From contig NZ_CP101751.1 in the NCBI RefSeq assembly GCF_024496085.1, forward strand, positions 930,001-994,000: DNA of 64,000 nt, written 5' to 3'. The DNA is from Flavobacterium cerinum (GTDB taxonomy: Bacteria > Bacteroidota > Bacteroidia > Flavobacteriales > Flavobacteriaceae). The position numbers were made by a program, and so were the translations under genes. The notes beneath the pieces are model-generated. The model ran no database searches. It worked only from the letters and a program-made list of their open reading frames with translations, and had not been told where the DNA came from. Shown in pieces: positions 1-7,904 of the stretch. Numbering within the stretch: position 1 is the stretch's first letter; each line of letters starts with the position of its first letter.

Positions 1-211
1 TGTCTACAACCGAACGTAGTCCAAGTCGGCCTTTTTCGATCATTTGAGAAGGATTATTCGGATCGGAAACCATAGTAGTTCCGCCAAGTTTTTGATACAA
101 TGTCGGTGGTGTTACAACCGGCGGATTGTCATCATTGTCGTTACAGGAATAAAAAGTTGCAACTCCGGCCATAATAAGGCCTACGAAAGTAATTTTTAAA
201 TAGATCTTCAT
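1..211 (-). CDS. Lipoprotein with truncated-globin-like start (partial)
   Basis: The gene runs off the left edge; 70 codons are visible. The N-terminus is a lipoprotein signal (MKIYLKITFVGLIMAGV then YSC), with Cys at about residue 23, followed by an Asn/Asp/Pro-rich linker. After that comes LYQKLGGTTMV, which resembles the opening of group 1 truncated haemoglobins (LYxxLGG), and then a segment ending GRLGLRSVVD. I recall globin-like lipoproteins of this kind in flavobacteria, but the haem-binding His is outside the window, so the function is inferred. It lies 17 nt downstream of the next gene on the same strand and probably shares its transcript. Confidence 0.5.
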   Translation of the reverse strand, partial: MKIYLKITFVGLIMAGVATFYSCNDNDDNPPVVTPPTLYQKLGGTTMVSDPNNPSQMIEKGRLGLRSVVD

Positions 212-228
212 AATGTTTGTTTTTATAG

Positions 229-663
229 TTAATTAAAAATTTTTTGTACCCCGTTGGAAAAACGGTAGGAAAAAGAATTGCGATCCATAATCGGGCATCC
301 GGTTGCTTTCATTTCATCGGTAACCACAAAACGCGTTGCTTTATAGTTCCCTTTTTGAATTAGTGCTTCAAAGGCCTGATCCGCGTTGACTTTGTTTACA
401 TCGTATGAATAAACCAGAATGCCGTCTTTTATGTTAATATGTGTGTTTTTTATGCCGTCGACGCTACGAAGCTGTGAATTAATGGTTTTAGCTTTGGCAG
501 AATCAATAGGTTCCTTAAAATCAATACGACTTAGCTGTAAATTGTTATTGTCATAGTTTTTAGGTGTGACCAAAAGAATATGTACAATAAGCGTAAGAAA
601 GAGCAATGCTATTACTCCTAAAACGGAACCGGCTATCCATTTCGTTGTTTTGCTGATTTTCAT
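229..663 (-). CDS. Small membrane-anchored protein, HMA-like fold without CxxC
   Basis: A 144-residue protein with one N-terminal membrane helix (about residues 10-33), so most of it should face the periplasm. Residues ~45-115 read like the beta-alpha-beta pattern of heavy-metal-associated domains (LRSVDGIKNTHINIKDG, then a helix DQAFEALIQKG), but the metal-binding CxxC is absent. A later GCPIMD segment holds the only cysteine. It precedes the globin-like lipoprotein gene by 17 nt and is likely co-transcribed with it, which fits a redox or stress setting but does not prove one. I do not recognise the family with certainty. Confidence 0.5.
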   Translation of the reverse strand: MKISKTTKWIAGSVLGVIALLFLTLIVHILLVTPKNYDNNNLQLSRIDFKEPIDSAKAKTINSQLRSVDGIKNTHINIKDGILVYSYDVNKVNADQAFEALIQKGNYKATRFVVTDEMKATGCPIMDRNSFSYRFSNGVQKIFN

Positions 664-739
664 AATATAGTTTGGTTTTAAATGTTTGATAGGATTATGT
701 ACGGAAAAAACAGAAGGTTGGTTTTAATTGAGGAAATAA

Positions 740-771
740 AAAAACCGAACATGTTAATATGTTCGGTTTTT
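740..771 (-). terminator. Rho-independent terminator
   Basis: A perfect 13-bp inverted repeat (AAAAACCGAACAT / ATGTTCGGTTTTT) with a 6-nt loop. Read on the minus strand it ends in a T run, just downstream of the SnoaL-like gene, so it closes the aldehyde dehydrogenase-SnoaL unit. Confidence 0.8.
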
Positions 772-800
772 ATAATAGGTTAGCGGAGAATTAATAAGAC

Positions 801-1319
801 TTATGGTGTCTGTTTTTTAAGTTCACCGGCTAATTTGGTTTCGATGTCATTCTTCGCTTTTATAACATCATCGATTTTTTCATTTGGAACCGTCATGGAA
901 AGGACGTAGTGTTTGATTTTCCATTCTCCGTCTTTCTTTATCATAACGCCAGAACCGCGACAAATCTTCATTTGAGTATCTAAAAGCTCGTCAAACCAGG
1001 CAATGGTGAGATCTTCATTAAAGTAAATGTTGCGTTGTAATGATTTAAAATTCCAGGCCTGCCCTTTGTCAAAGTAAGGTTTGGCAAACGCTTCAAACTC
1101 TTTTTTATCCCAGTTTTCAGTTGCATCGGTACCGATATAGATGGCATCATCAGTCAGATCATCGAAATAATCATTGTAATTAGCTTCTGCGGCAGCCTGA
1201 TGCCATTCGTCGAGTGTTATATTGATTTCCTGTTTTTCTTCTTCGATAGCTTCTTTACCGGGTTTTATACAGGAAGTAAAAAGGCAGACAGTTGCTGCAA
1301 GTAGTAGTGTCTTTTGCAT
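801..1319 (-). CDS. SnoaL/NTF2-like lipoprotein
   Basis: 172 residues. A lipoprotein signal with a lipobox ending TSC (Cys ~17) is followed by a helical linker and a domain typical of DUF4440/SnoaL-like proteins: WHQAAAEANYNDYFDDLTDDAIYIG, then a Trp-rich core and VMIKKDGEWKIKHYVLSM, the usual final strands. This fold binds small ligands or acts as a small enzyme, and its substrate cannot be read from sequence. It should sit in the outer or inner membrane, facing the periplasm. The gene starts 1 nt after the aldehyde dehydrogenase stop, so translation is probably coupled. Confidence 0.75.
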   Translation of the reverse strand: MQKTLLLAATVCLFTSCIKPGKEAIEEEKQEINITLDEWHQAAAEANYNDYFDDLTDDAIYIGTDATENWDKKEFEAFAKPYFDKGQAWNFKSLQRNIYFNEDLTIAWFDELLDTQMKICRGSGVMIKKDGEWKIKHYVLSMTVPNEKIDDVIKAKNDIETKLAGELKKQTP

Positions 1320-1320
1320 G

Positions 1321-2628
1321 TTAGTGTTGTATTAGTACCGTTTTTATGTTTACAAATTCGTGTATGCCTTCTTCTGATAATTCACGACCGTATCCTGATT
1401 TTTTAATTCCGCCGAAAGGTAATCTCGGATCCGATTTTACCATTTCGTTGATAAAAACAGCTCCTTCTTCAAATTCTGAAATACGGGATTTAATAGTGTT
1501 TATGTCTTTGGTGAATATTGAAACGCCTAATCCGAAACGGGATGTATTGCTGATAGTAATAGCTTCGTTAAGCGTTTTAAAAGGAAGCAAAGCGGCTACC
1601 GGACCAAAAACTTCTTCGTTAAAAACCGGCATGTTTTCGGTAATATTTGTTACTATAGTCGGGTCAAAATAAGCTTCGTTACGGTTTCCGCCAAAAGCGA
1701 TTGTTGCGCCCATAGCGACTGATTTTTGAACCTGCGCTTCAACTTCTTGCGCTAAATCTACGCGAGCCATCGGACCGATTTGTGTATCCGGATCCATTGG
1801 GTCACCCATTTTTAACTGGCTTAAAGCGATTTTATACTTTTCAAGGAATGTGTCGTATATAGTTTCTTGTATCAAAAACCGTTTTCCGGCAATACAACTC
1901 TGACCGGCATTTTGCATTCGGGCGTTAACAGCTGTGCTAACCGCTTTTTCAAGATCGGCATCTTCGCAAACGATAAAGGCATTGCTACCGCCCAGTTCCA
2001 ATACGGATTTTTTTAAATGCTTTGCAGCTTCTGTGGCTACGGCTATACCGGCATTTTCACTTCCGGTTAACGAGACAGCTTTGATGTGAGGATTACCAAT
2101 TACATCGGCTACTTCTTTACTGGAAATAGGAAGGTTTTGGTAGATACCTTTCGGTAAGCCGGCGTCTTCGTATAGTGTCTGGATAATTTGTGCTGTTTCC
2201 GGAACATTGCTGGCGTGTTTCAGGACGATTGTATTTCCTGCCAGAATAGATGGAATAGCAAAACGGAAAACCTGCCAAAACGGAAAATTCCAGGGCATAA
2301 CGCCTAATAATACACCAAGCGGTTCGTAGGTAACAAAGCTTTCAGTGGCTTCCGTTGTTATTTTTCGACCTTGTAAAAAAGCGGGCGCGTTTTGGATATA
2401 ATAGTCACATAAAAGTCCGCATTTTTCTACCTCAGCAATAGCTTGGGAGATGGGTTTTCCCATTTCTTTGCTAATCAATTCGGCGTATTGCTTTTTGTTT
2501 TCCAGAAGTTTCGCTTTTACATTCTGAATGTGAGTGATTCGATCCGGGAGTGCTGTTTTTCTCCATTTCTGAAAGGCTTCGGCAGCACGGTTAATTTTTT
2601 CGTTAGTATCGTTTATGGCCATCGTCAT
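1321..2628 (-). CDS. NAD(P)-dependent aldehyde dehydrogenase (succinate-semialdehyde type)
   Basis: A 435-residue member of the aldehyde dehydrogenase superfamily. It has PWNFP (112-116), the catalytic Glu in ELGGSNAF (E211) and the catalytic Cys in NAGQSCIAGKR (C245), plus the late EEVFGPV and LPFGGIKKSGYGRE motifs. The closest remembered group is succinate-semialdehyde dehydrogenase, which oxidises succinate semialdehyde to succinate with NAD(P)+. It is somewhat shorter than the usual 450-490 residues because the N-terminus is short. The start could be Met1 or Met3 (MTMAIND). It is first in a two-gene unit with the SnoaL-like lipoprotein gene. Substrate is inferred. Confidence 0.85.
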   Translation of the reverse strand: MTMAINDTNEKINRAAEAFQKWRKTALPDRITHIQNVKAKLLENKKQYAELISKEMGKPISQAIAEVEKCGLLCDYYIQNAPAFLQGRKITTEATESFVTYEPLGVLLGVMPWNFPFWQVFRFAIPSILAGNTIVLKHASNVPETAQIIQTLYEDAGLPKGIYQNLPISSKEVADVIGNPHIKAVSLTGSENAGIAVATEAAKHLKKSVLELGGSNAFIVCEDADLEKAVSTAVNARMQNAGQSCIAGKRFLIQETIYDTFLEKYKIALSQLKMGDPMDPDTQIGPMARVDLAQEVEAQVQKSVAMGATIAFGGNRNEAYFDPTIVTNITENMPVFNEEVFGPVAALLPFKTLNEAITISNTSRFGLGVSIFTKDINTIKSRISEFEEGAVFINEMVKSDPRLPFGGIKKSGYGRELSEEGIHEFVNIKTVLIQH

Positions 2629-2712
2629 CTTTTTCTATGCTAGTAAAGATACTTATTTTCGAAAAAAACAACGGTTAAAACGGGTTACATTTTTATTGCA
2701 CAACGTTGAAGG

Positions 2713-2916
2713 TTATTTGAATTTCCGGGTGTTGTACTTAAAAAAGGAGTATACCGGGCAAAAATTAATAATTCCGGTAAGGAGTAATACGGCACCGATA
2801 GTCAGTAGAACATAGCCGAGTGTTCCGGTAATGATTTCTGTTGAGACTAGAAGTGACAAAATAATAGCAATGGTGATTCGGACAATTTTGTCGATACTAC
2901 CCATATTTTTTCTCAT
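2713..2916 (-). CDS. Small YgaP-like (DUF2892) membrane protein
   Basis: About 67 residues starting MRKNMGSIDKIVRI. Two hydrophobic helices are joined by a Gly turn, and the protein ends GIINFCPVYSFF, the recognisable DUF2892 / YgaP transmembrane signature. I prefer the ATG at 2916 over the longer frame from 2952, because the longer form would overlap the thioredoxin gene by 17 nt and its extra residues do not fit the family. DUF2892 proteins often accompany rhodanese or thioredoxin genes, as here (20 nt after trx). Role unknown. Confidence 0.75.
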   Translation of the reverse strand: MRKNMGSIDKIVRITIAIILSLLVSTEIITGTLGYVLLTIGAVLLLTGIINFCPVYSFFKYNTRKFK

Positions 2917-2935
2917 GGTACAAATGATAAAAAGA

Positions 2936-3235
2936 TTAGTTTTTATGTGCACTGATGATAGTAATAAGCTCCTGTTTGGAGATCAATCCGGAATGCCTCC
3001 AGATTGGTTTACCGTCTTTAAACAATAGCAGGGTAGGTACGCTTCGGATTTGGTAGGTTGCGGCAAGAGATTGATTTTTGTCTACGTCAATTTTAATAAT
3101 GTGTACAGAATCGTTTAGAGTCTCTTTTGTATCCTTTAAAACGGGAGCCATTGCAGTACAAGGCTGACACCAGGTAGCAAAAAAGTCGACCAGAACCGGT
3201 TCTTTACGATTAATGATTTCTGAAAAAGTACTCAT
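2936..3235 (-). CDS. Thioredoxin
   Basis: A 99-residue single-domain thioredoxin with VLVDFFATWCQPCTAMAP; the redox pair is C23-x-x-C26 (WCQPC rather than the classical WCGPC). The cis-Pro motif SVPTLLLF is present near residue 75. No signal peptide is seen, so it should be cytoplasmic and reduce disulfides. It is flanked by two small DUF2892-like membrane protein genes on the same strand, all within about 750 nt, suggesting one operon. Because it is short and has a variant active site it is probably an accessory thioredoxin rather than the main TrxA. Confidence 0.88.
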   Translation of the reverse strand: MSTFSEIINRKEPVLVDFFATWCQPCTAMAPVLKDTKETLNDSVHIIKIDVDKNQSLAATYQIRSVPTLLLFKDGKPIWRHSGLISKQELITIISAHKN

Positions 3236-3265
3236 AATAGTTTCAACTGAATTTAGGAGTTTTGA

Positions 3266-3460
3266 TTATCTTCTGGTCTTATCGGCGATATTACAGTTTG
3301 AACTGTTGCATCCGAAGTTGAAAATAGCCTGAAGCAGGAAAAATAATCCGAATGCACCGAATATCCATTGCCGGTTTTCATAAGCTGTATAGAACATAAA
3401 AAGGGCTATGGCAAGACGGAAATAACGCATAAAATGCCAGTTGGAAAATAGGTTTTTCAT
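3266..3460 (-). CDS. Small membrane protein with two helices and CNSSNC tail
   Basis: 64 residues: two hydrophobic segments (about 11-27 and 31-48), then FNFGCNSSNCN and a basic tail. The cysteine pair after the second helix and the neighbouring thioredoxin and DUF2892 genes suggest a YgaP-like membrane protein linked to thiol chemistry. This is inference; the family is not certain. It is the first gene of the minus-strand thioredoxin group. Confidence 0.6.
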   Translation of the reverse strand: MKNLFSNWHFMRYFRLAIALFMFYTAYENRQWIFGAFGLFFLLQAIFNFGCNSSNCNIADKTRR

Positions 3461-3561
3461 TGTAAAGGAAATTCTGAGTCCTATAAATTTACGAAAAATA
3501 TTGAAATAGGAGTGTAACTTTTGTTACTTAAATGATGGGGTGATAAAGGGGAAATAGGTAA

Positions 3562-3601
3562 AAAACAAAAAAGCCATTCAATCGAATGGCTTTTTTGTTT
3601 T
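3562..3601. terminator. Strong bidirectional terminator, orphan on its right side
   Basis: A perfect 18-bp inverted repeat around a 4-nt loop (AATC), with A and T runs on both sides. The genes on either side point away from it, so it ends no intact gene. On its right it is followed by TGCTCCC, the same tail that follows the tRNA-Asn genes near 12 kb, so it probably once terminated a minus-strand tRNA. Confidence 0.75.
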
Positions 3602-3631
3602 GCTCCCGCAAATATAGAGTTTTCGAACCAA
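3601..3631 (-). other. Possible degraded tRNA 3' end at left island edge
   Basis: TGCTCCC (3601-3607) and TCGAACCAA (3623-3631) match the acceptor tail and T-arm of the tRNA-Asn genes at 12 kb, but 15 unrelated nt separate them instead of 7-10. The middle also reads as TATATTTG on the minus strand, a -7 promoter-like element, so the match may be partly chance. It sits exactly where composition shifts to AT-rich island DNA. From here to 3833 I see no gene on either strand. Confidence 0.3.
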
Positions 3632-3833
3632 TTTAAAGAAGATTTGGAGAAACTTTATCATTTTTATGTAGATGTAGTAGAAAGATTATGAAACTAAAAC
3701 CATTTTTTATCTGTTAAAATGGTAATTCAATTCTTTGTCAATCAGTACTTATGTTGTTTTTTTTACATTTTTTATATCAAAAAACGATTAGTTGTTAGTA
3801 ATTTGCTATTTTGCAGCTTCAAATTCTGATAAT

Positions 3834-4028
3834 ATGAACAGAATAAAAGAGGTCTTAAAAGAAAAAGGAATTACTCAAAAATGGTTAGCTGAAAAGCTCG
3901 GGAAAAGTTACAATATGGTTAATGGTTATGTGCAAAATAGGCAACAACCGAGACTAGAAGTGCTTTTTGAAATTTCAAAAATTCTTTCAGTGGACGTTAA
4001 AGAGTTAATTAAAGACGAAACAAACTAA
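3834..4028 (+). CDS. XRE-family helix-turn-helix regulator
   Basis: About 64 residues from MNRIKEVLKEKGITQ. A complete Cro/C1-type helix-turn-helix fills the protein: KGITQKWLAEKLGKSYNMVNG, then LEVLFEISKILSVDVKELI. I start at the ATG at 3834, since the family begins there; the upstream in-frame extension from 3792 is not conserved-looking and runs through the likely promoter. It ends 4 nt before hsdM and is in the same transcript. Such small XRE proteins often act as controllers of restriction-modification operons; that role is inferred from position. Confidence 0.85.
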   Translation: MNRIKEVLKEKGITQKWLAEKLGKSYNMVNGYVQNRQQPRLEVLFEISKILSVDVKELIKDETN

Positions 4029-4032
4029 ACAA

Positions 4033-5602
4033 ATGTCTGAAGAACAGAAACTACTATTGCAGAGCAAGCTTTGGGCAATTGCCAACTTGTTAAGAGGTAA
4101 AATGAATCCAGATGATTATAGGGATTATATTCTAGGTTTTATCTTTTTTAAATATTTATCTGAGAAACAAGAGTTGTATGCTAATCAACTTTTAGAAGGT
4201 GAAGAAATTACGGATTTCACAAAAGTTACTGACCAAGAAACACTTGAGGTAATTCGCGAGGAATCAATTATTAAGTTAGGTTATTATCTAAAGCCTGAAG
4301 AACTATTTGCAGCAGTTGCCGAAAAAGGTAATTCTGAGGTTGAAGGTGAAAGCACTTACATCTTAGATGATTTACAAGAGATTCTAAATCATATTGAGCA
4401 AAGCACAATGGGTAAAGAATCGGAAGAGGATTTTGCTGCTTTATTTGAAGATTTAGATTTAACATCAACTAAATTAGGAAGAACCGTAGGGGCTAGAAAT
4501 GAGATAATTGTAAAAATAATTAATGAGCTAGCTGAAATCGATTTCAAATTAAATGAAATCGATTCCGATGTATTAGGTGATGCCTATGAGTATTTAATAG
4601 GTAAATTCGCAGCAGGAGCAGGAAAAACTGCTGGAGAGTTCTATACTCCTCAACAGGTTTCTACAATACTAGCTAAAATTGTTACTACTGGAAAAACAAA
4701 AATAAAATCGGTTTATGACCCAACGTGTGGGTCGGGTTCCTTGCTTTTGCGGGTAGCTAAAGAAGCTGACGTAAGTGAATTTTATGGTCAAGAATTGAAC
4801 CGTACAACATACAACTTAGCTCGTATGAACATGATTTTGCACGATGTTCATTATAGACAATTTGACATTCGGCAAGAAAATACTTTAGAGGAACCACAAC
4901 ATTTAGACAAAAGATTTGAGGCAGTAGTGGCAAATCCTCCATTTTCTGCACATTGGAAAGGGAGTAACAATGCTCTTAATAGTACAGATGAACGTTTTAG
5001 CCAATATGGCAAACTAGCACCTAATACAAAAGCAGATTATGCCTTCATAAAACACATGTATTATCAATTAGCTGATAATGGTACTATGGCATGTGTTCTT
5101 CCACATGGAGTCCTATATAGAGGCGCATCTGAAGGCGTAATAAGAAAATATTTTATTGAGGAATTAAACGCTTTAGATGCTGTAATTGGATTACCTGCGA
5201 ATATTTTTTATGGTACATCAATTCCCACCTGTATTTTAGTTTTAAAAAAATGCCGACAAACAGATGATAATGTAGTTTTTATTGATGCAAGTGGTGAAGA
5301 CCATTTTGAAAAGGTAAAAAATCAAAATGAACTACGTCCTGAAGATGTAGGACTTATTGTAAATACATATAGGAATAGAGAAACAATTGAAAAATACAGT
5401 TAATGTTGTCAGTTTACAAGAAATAGCTGAAAACGACTACAATCTAAATATACCTCGATATGTGGATAGGTTTGAAGAAGAGGTAATAATTAATTTAGAG
5501 GATGTAATAAATCGTTTAAAAAATATTGATGAGGACTTAGCACAAGTGGATGATGAAATTAAAGCTTATTGTTCTGAACTTAATATAGAAACACCATTTT
5601 AG
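4033..5602 (+). pseudogene. hsdM: Type I restriction-modification methyltransferase subunit HsdM, frameshifted
   Basis: HsdM methylates adenine at N6 as part of the M2S complex. Frame 1 gives 456 residues with the HsdM N-terminal helical domain, motif I DPTCGSGSLL (229-238) and motif IV NPPF (301-304), then stops at TAA 5401-5403. The missing C-terminus (SLQEIAENDYNLNIPRYVD and on to NIETPF) continues in the +1 frame to 5602. Deleting one A at 5402/5403 restores EKYSYVVSLQEIAEND and a 522-residue protein, the usual family length. So the gene carries a single-base insertion, real or a sequencing error. The downstream part could restart at TTG 5387. hsdS follows after 4 nt. Confidence 0.9.
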
Positions 5603-5606
5603 TAAT

Positions 5607-6830
5607 ATGGAAGATTTATTACAACCTAGTTTACGTTTTCCAGAGTTTGAAGGAAATTGGAAAGTAACAACTTTTGGTAATCATTTTTCTTTTAAAAATA
5701 CTAATTCTTTATCTAGAGAAAAGCTTAATTATGAAGATGGGGCTGTTAAAAATATCCATTATGGAGATATTCACACAGCTTTCAATTTATTATTTGATAT
5801 CACAAAAGAAAAAGTACCGTTTATTAATACAGATGAAGATATTAGCAATATAGATGAAGAAAACTATGTCCAAAATGGTGATATGGTTATTGCTGATGCT
5901 TCTGAAGACTATGCAGACATTGGGAAGTCAATTGAAGTTGTTAATATTAACAATGAACGTGTTTTGGCTGGTTTGCATACTTTTTTAGCAAGAAAAACGG
6001 ACAACACTCTGGCTAATGGTTTTTTTGCATTTCTACTAACTACATACAAGGCTAGGTTAGAAATCATGCGAATTGCACAAGGAACTAAAGTTCTTGGTTT
6101 GTCAAAAGACAGATTAAGTGAAATTCCATTGTATATACCAGAAACTGATGAACAACAAAAAATAACTGATTTTTTAAAAGTTATTGATAAACGCTTAAAG
6201 TTATTAATGAATAAAAAAGAAGCGTTGGAAGATTATAAGAAAATAGTTGTTCAAAAGTTGCTAAATCAAGAAATACGATTTAAACAAGATAATGGTGAGA
6301 ATTTCCCGGAATGGGAAGAAAAAAGAGTTGATGATGTTTTTGATGTGACTCGAGGTAATGTTTTAGCAGTTTCAGAAATGAAAACTGAAAAAAGTTTAGA
6401 ATATTCATATCCTGTTTTTTCATCTCAAACAAAAAATGATGGCTTGACAGGCTATTATAATGATTTTTTATACGAAGATGCAATAACTTGGACTACAGAT
6501 GGGGCTAATGCTGGTGATGTGAATTTTCGTGAAGGAAAATTTTATTGTACAAATGTTTGCGGAGTGTTATTGTCAAATAATAATCAAGCAAATCATTGTA
6601 CAGCAGAATTATTAAACAGAGTAACTCAGAGATATGTATCGTACGTAGGTAATCCAAAGTTAATGAATAATATAATGGCTGGTGTGAAAATTAAATTCCC
6701 AGACATTAATGAACAAATAAAAATTTCAAATTTTATTAAAAATATTATCGATAAAATTAAAGTTGAAGAAAAGAGAATTCAAGATTATCAGTTGTTCAGA
6801 AAATCATTACTTCAAAAAATGTTTGTTTAG
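5607..6830 (+). CDS. hsdS: Type I restriction-modification specificity subunit HsdS
   Basis: 407 residues in the usual HsdS layout. There are two target-recognition domains, each opening with a similar phrase (LRFPEFEGNWKVTTFG near residue 9; NGENFPEWEEKRVDDVFDV near 230). Each is followed by a conserved helical coiled-coil spacer (EQQKITDFLKVIDKRLKLL then LEDYKKIVVQKLLNQ; NEQIKISNFIKNIIDKI then QDYQLFRKSLLQKMF). It sets the bipartite DNA target of the M2S and R2M2S complexes. The target cannot be predicted from this reading. The gene is AT-rich like its neighbours and ends 2 nt before the next gene. Confidence 0.93.
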   Translation: MEDLLQPSLRFPEFEGNWKVTTFGNHFSFKNTNSLSREKLNYEDGAVKNIHYGDIHTAFNLLFDITKEKVPFINTDEDISNIDEENYVQNGDMVIADASEDYADIGKSIEVVNINNERVLAGLHTFLARKTDNTLANGFFAFLLTTYKARLEIMRIAQGTKVLGLSKDRLSEIPLYIPETDEQQKITDFLKVIDKRLKLLMNKKEALEDYKKIVVQKLLNQEIRFKQDNGENFPEWEEKRVDDVFDVTRGNVLAVSEMKTEKSLEYSYPVFSSQTKNDGLTGYYNDFLYEDAITWTTDGANAGDVNFREGKFYCTNVCGVLLSNNNQANHCTAELLNRVTQRYVSYVGNPKLMNNIMAGVKIKFPDINEQIKISNFIKNIIDKIKVEEKRIQDYQLFRKSLLQKMFV

Positions 6831-6832
6831 TT

Positions 6833-7900
6833 GTGAATTTAACTAGAGCCAAAATAGAAGAGTTTAAAGACGAGGTAGATGGTCTAACTGGGTATTATCT
6901 TATTATAGATGAAATCGAAGATAATTTACCCGAAAATCCAGATATATCTATAGAATCATGTAAGTCTCTAATCGAAGGACTTAGTAAGAAAGCCCTTGAA
7001 CTCATAAGTGATAAGTACAATGCAGACAAACAACTAATGAAAGCATGTGAGGGCAACATGTCAACATTAGTTAAAACTGCTTTTGATGAGGTTTACAAAA
7101 CTTCAATTGAAAAAGATTTGCATGAGTCGCTTTATAATATTATCCAAAATAAAAGTAGAGTAAATAAACTATTAGATGCTGCAAAAGTGGAAATGCAAAA
7201 AAACACCAAAAAAGCAGTTGATAAAATTGCCGCTATACGCCATGATAGAGGTGATATTTCACATGGGAGGGTTTATCCAAAAAAATCTGAAAGTGAATTA
7301 CATTTGGCAAATTCTATTTTGTCAATTACTGATGGTATTTGTTCTTTTATGATACATGAATTAGCTATTCAGTACCAATTGAAACTTGAACAAGCAAAAA
7401 TGTTGGTCTACAAAGAAGAAGGTGATTATAATCAATGGTTAGACGAACAAAATGATAACCTTTTAACCAAAATAGACTTTAGTCGATTACTTTATAATAA
7501 TAACTACGAAAAGTATGAAGAGATTTTTTATTCGGAATATCAAGATTCATTGTCTTCAGAGAAACTTGAAGAATTAGAAGAATTGGATAAAAAATTAGAT
7601 ACGATTCCTTTAGAAACAGTAGAAAGAGAAATTGAAAACTTAATAAACACATTCCAAGAACAAGAGTTTTGGACACCACACAGACTTGAAAAACTAGAAG
7701 AATTAACTAGTGCTTACAATTTTGTTTTTGAAGAAACTAGACAGGCTATTGAAGAGTTTTTATTTACCGAAAAAGACCCATTACCAGATGAAGCAATTCA
7801 GGTGTTGATTGAAAGACCAAATCTAAAAGAACGTAAAGAGAGAACAGAATTTGCTATTGGTAGAATAAAATTAATGGCAAGTATTTTAAAAGATAGCTAA
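6833..7900 (+). CDS. Abi-C-like protein with an HsdR-like C-terminal docking region
   Basis: 355 residues, GTG start, 2 nt after hsdS and 4 nt before hsdR. Residues ~40-180 resemble the abortive infection C-terminal (Abi_C) domain: a helical region, then IRHDRGDISHGR (135-146) and a helix ending SFMIHELAIQ. The middle is charged and helical. Residues ~283-350 resemble the C-terminus of the adjacent HsdR: LFTEKDPLPDEAIQVLIERP here against LFTEKMPLRDDVIEIMNERP there, with 16 of 26 identical in the block 310-335. No nuclease motif is visible. I infer a defence effector that may bind the same methyltransferase surface as HsdR. The Abi assignment rests on motif memory; its toxicity is unknown. Confidence 0.75.
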   Translation: MNLTRAKIEEFKDEVDGLTGYYLIIDEIEDNLPENPDISIESCKSLIEGLSKKALELISDKYNADKQLMKACEGNMSTLVKTAFDEVYKTSIEKDLHESLYNIIQNKSRVNKLLDAAKVEMQKNTKKAVDKIAAIRHDRGDISHGRVYPKKSESELHLANSILSITDGICSFMIHELAIQYQLKLEQAKMLVYKEEGDYNQWLDEQNDNLLTKIDFSRLLYNNNYEKYEEIFYSEYQDSLSSEKLEELEELDKKLDTIPLETVEREIENLINTFQEQEFWTPHRLEKLEELTSAYNFVFEETRQAIEEFLFTEKDPLPDEAIQVLIERPNLKERKERTEFAIGRIKLMASILKDS

Positions 7901-7904
7901 GAAA

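Noticed and set aside
1346..1672. Plus-strand ORF of 108 residues
   Set aside because: Antisense to the aldehyde dehydrogenase catalytic region; no independent evidence.
5387..5410. Programmed +1 frameshift in hsdM, like prfB
   Set aside because: The sequence AGT TAA T has no slippery codon that could re-pair in the +1 frame and no strong Shine-Dalgarno-like stimulus before it. A simple base insertion explains it better and restores the exact family sequence.
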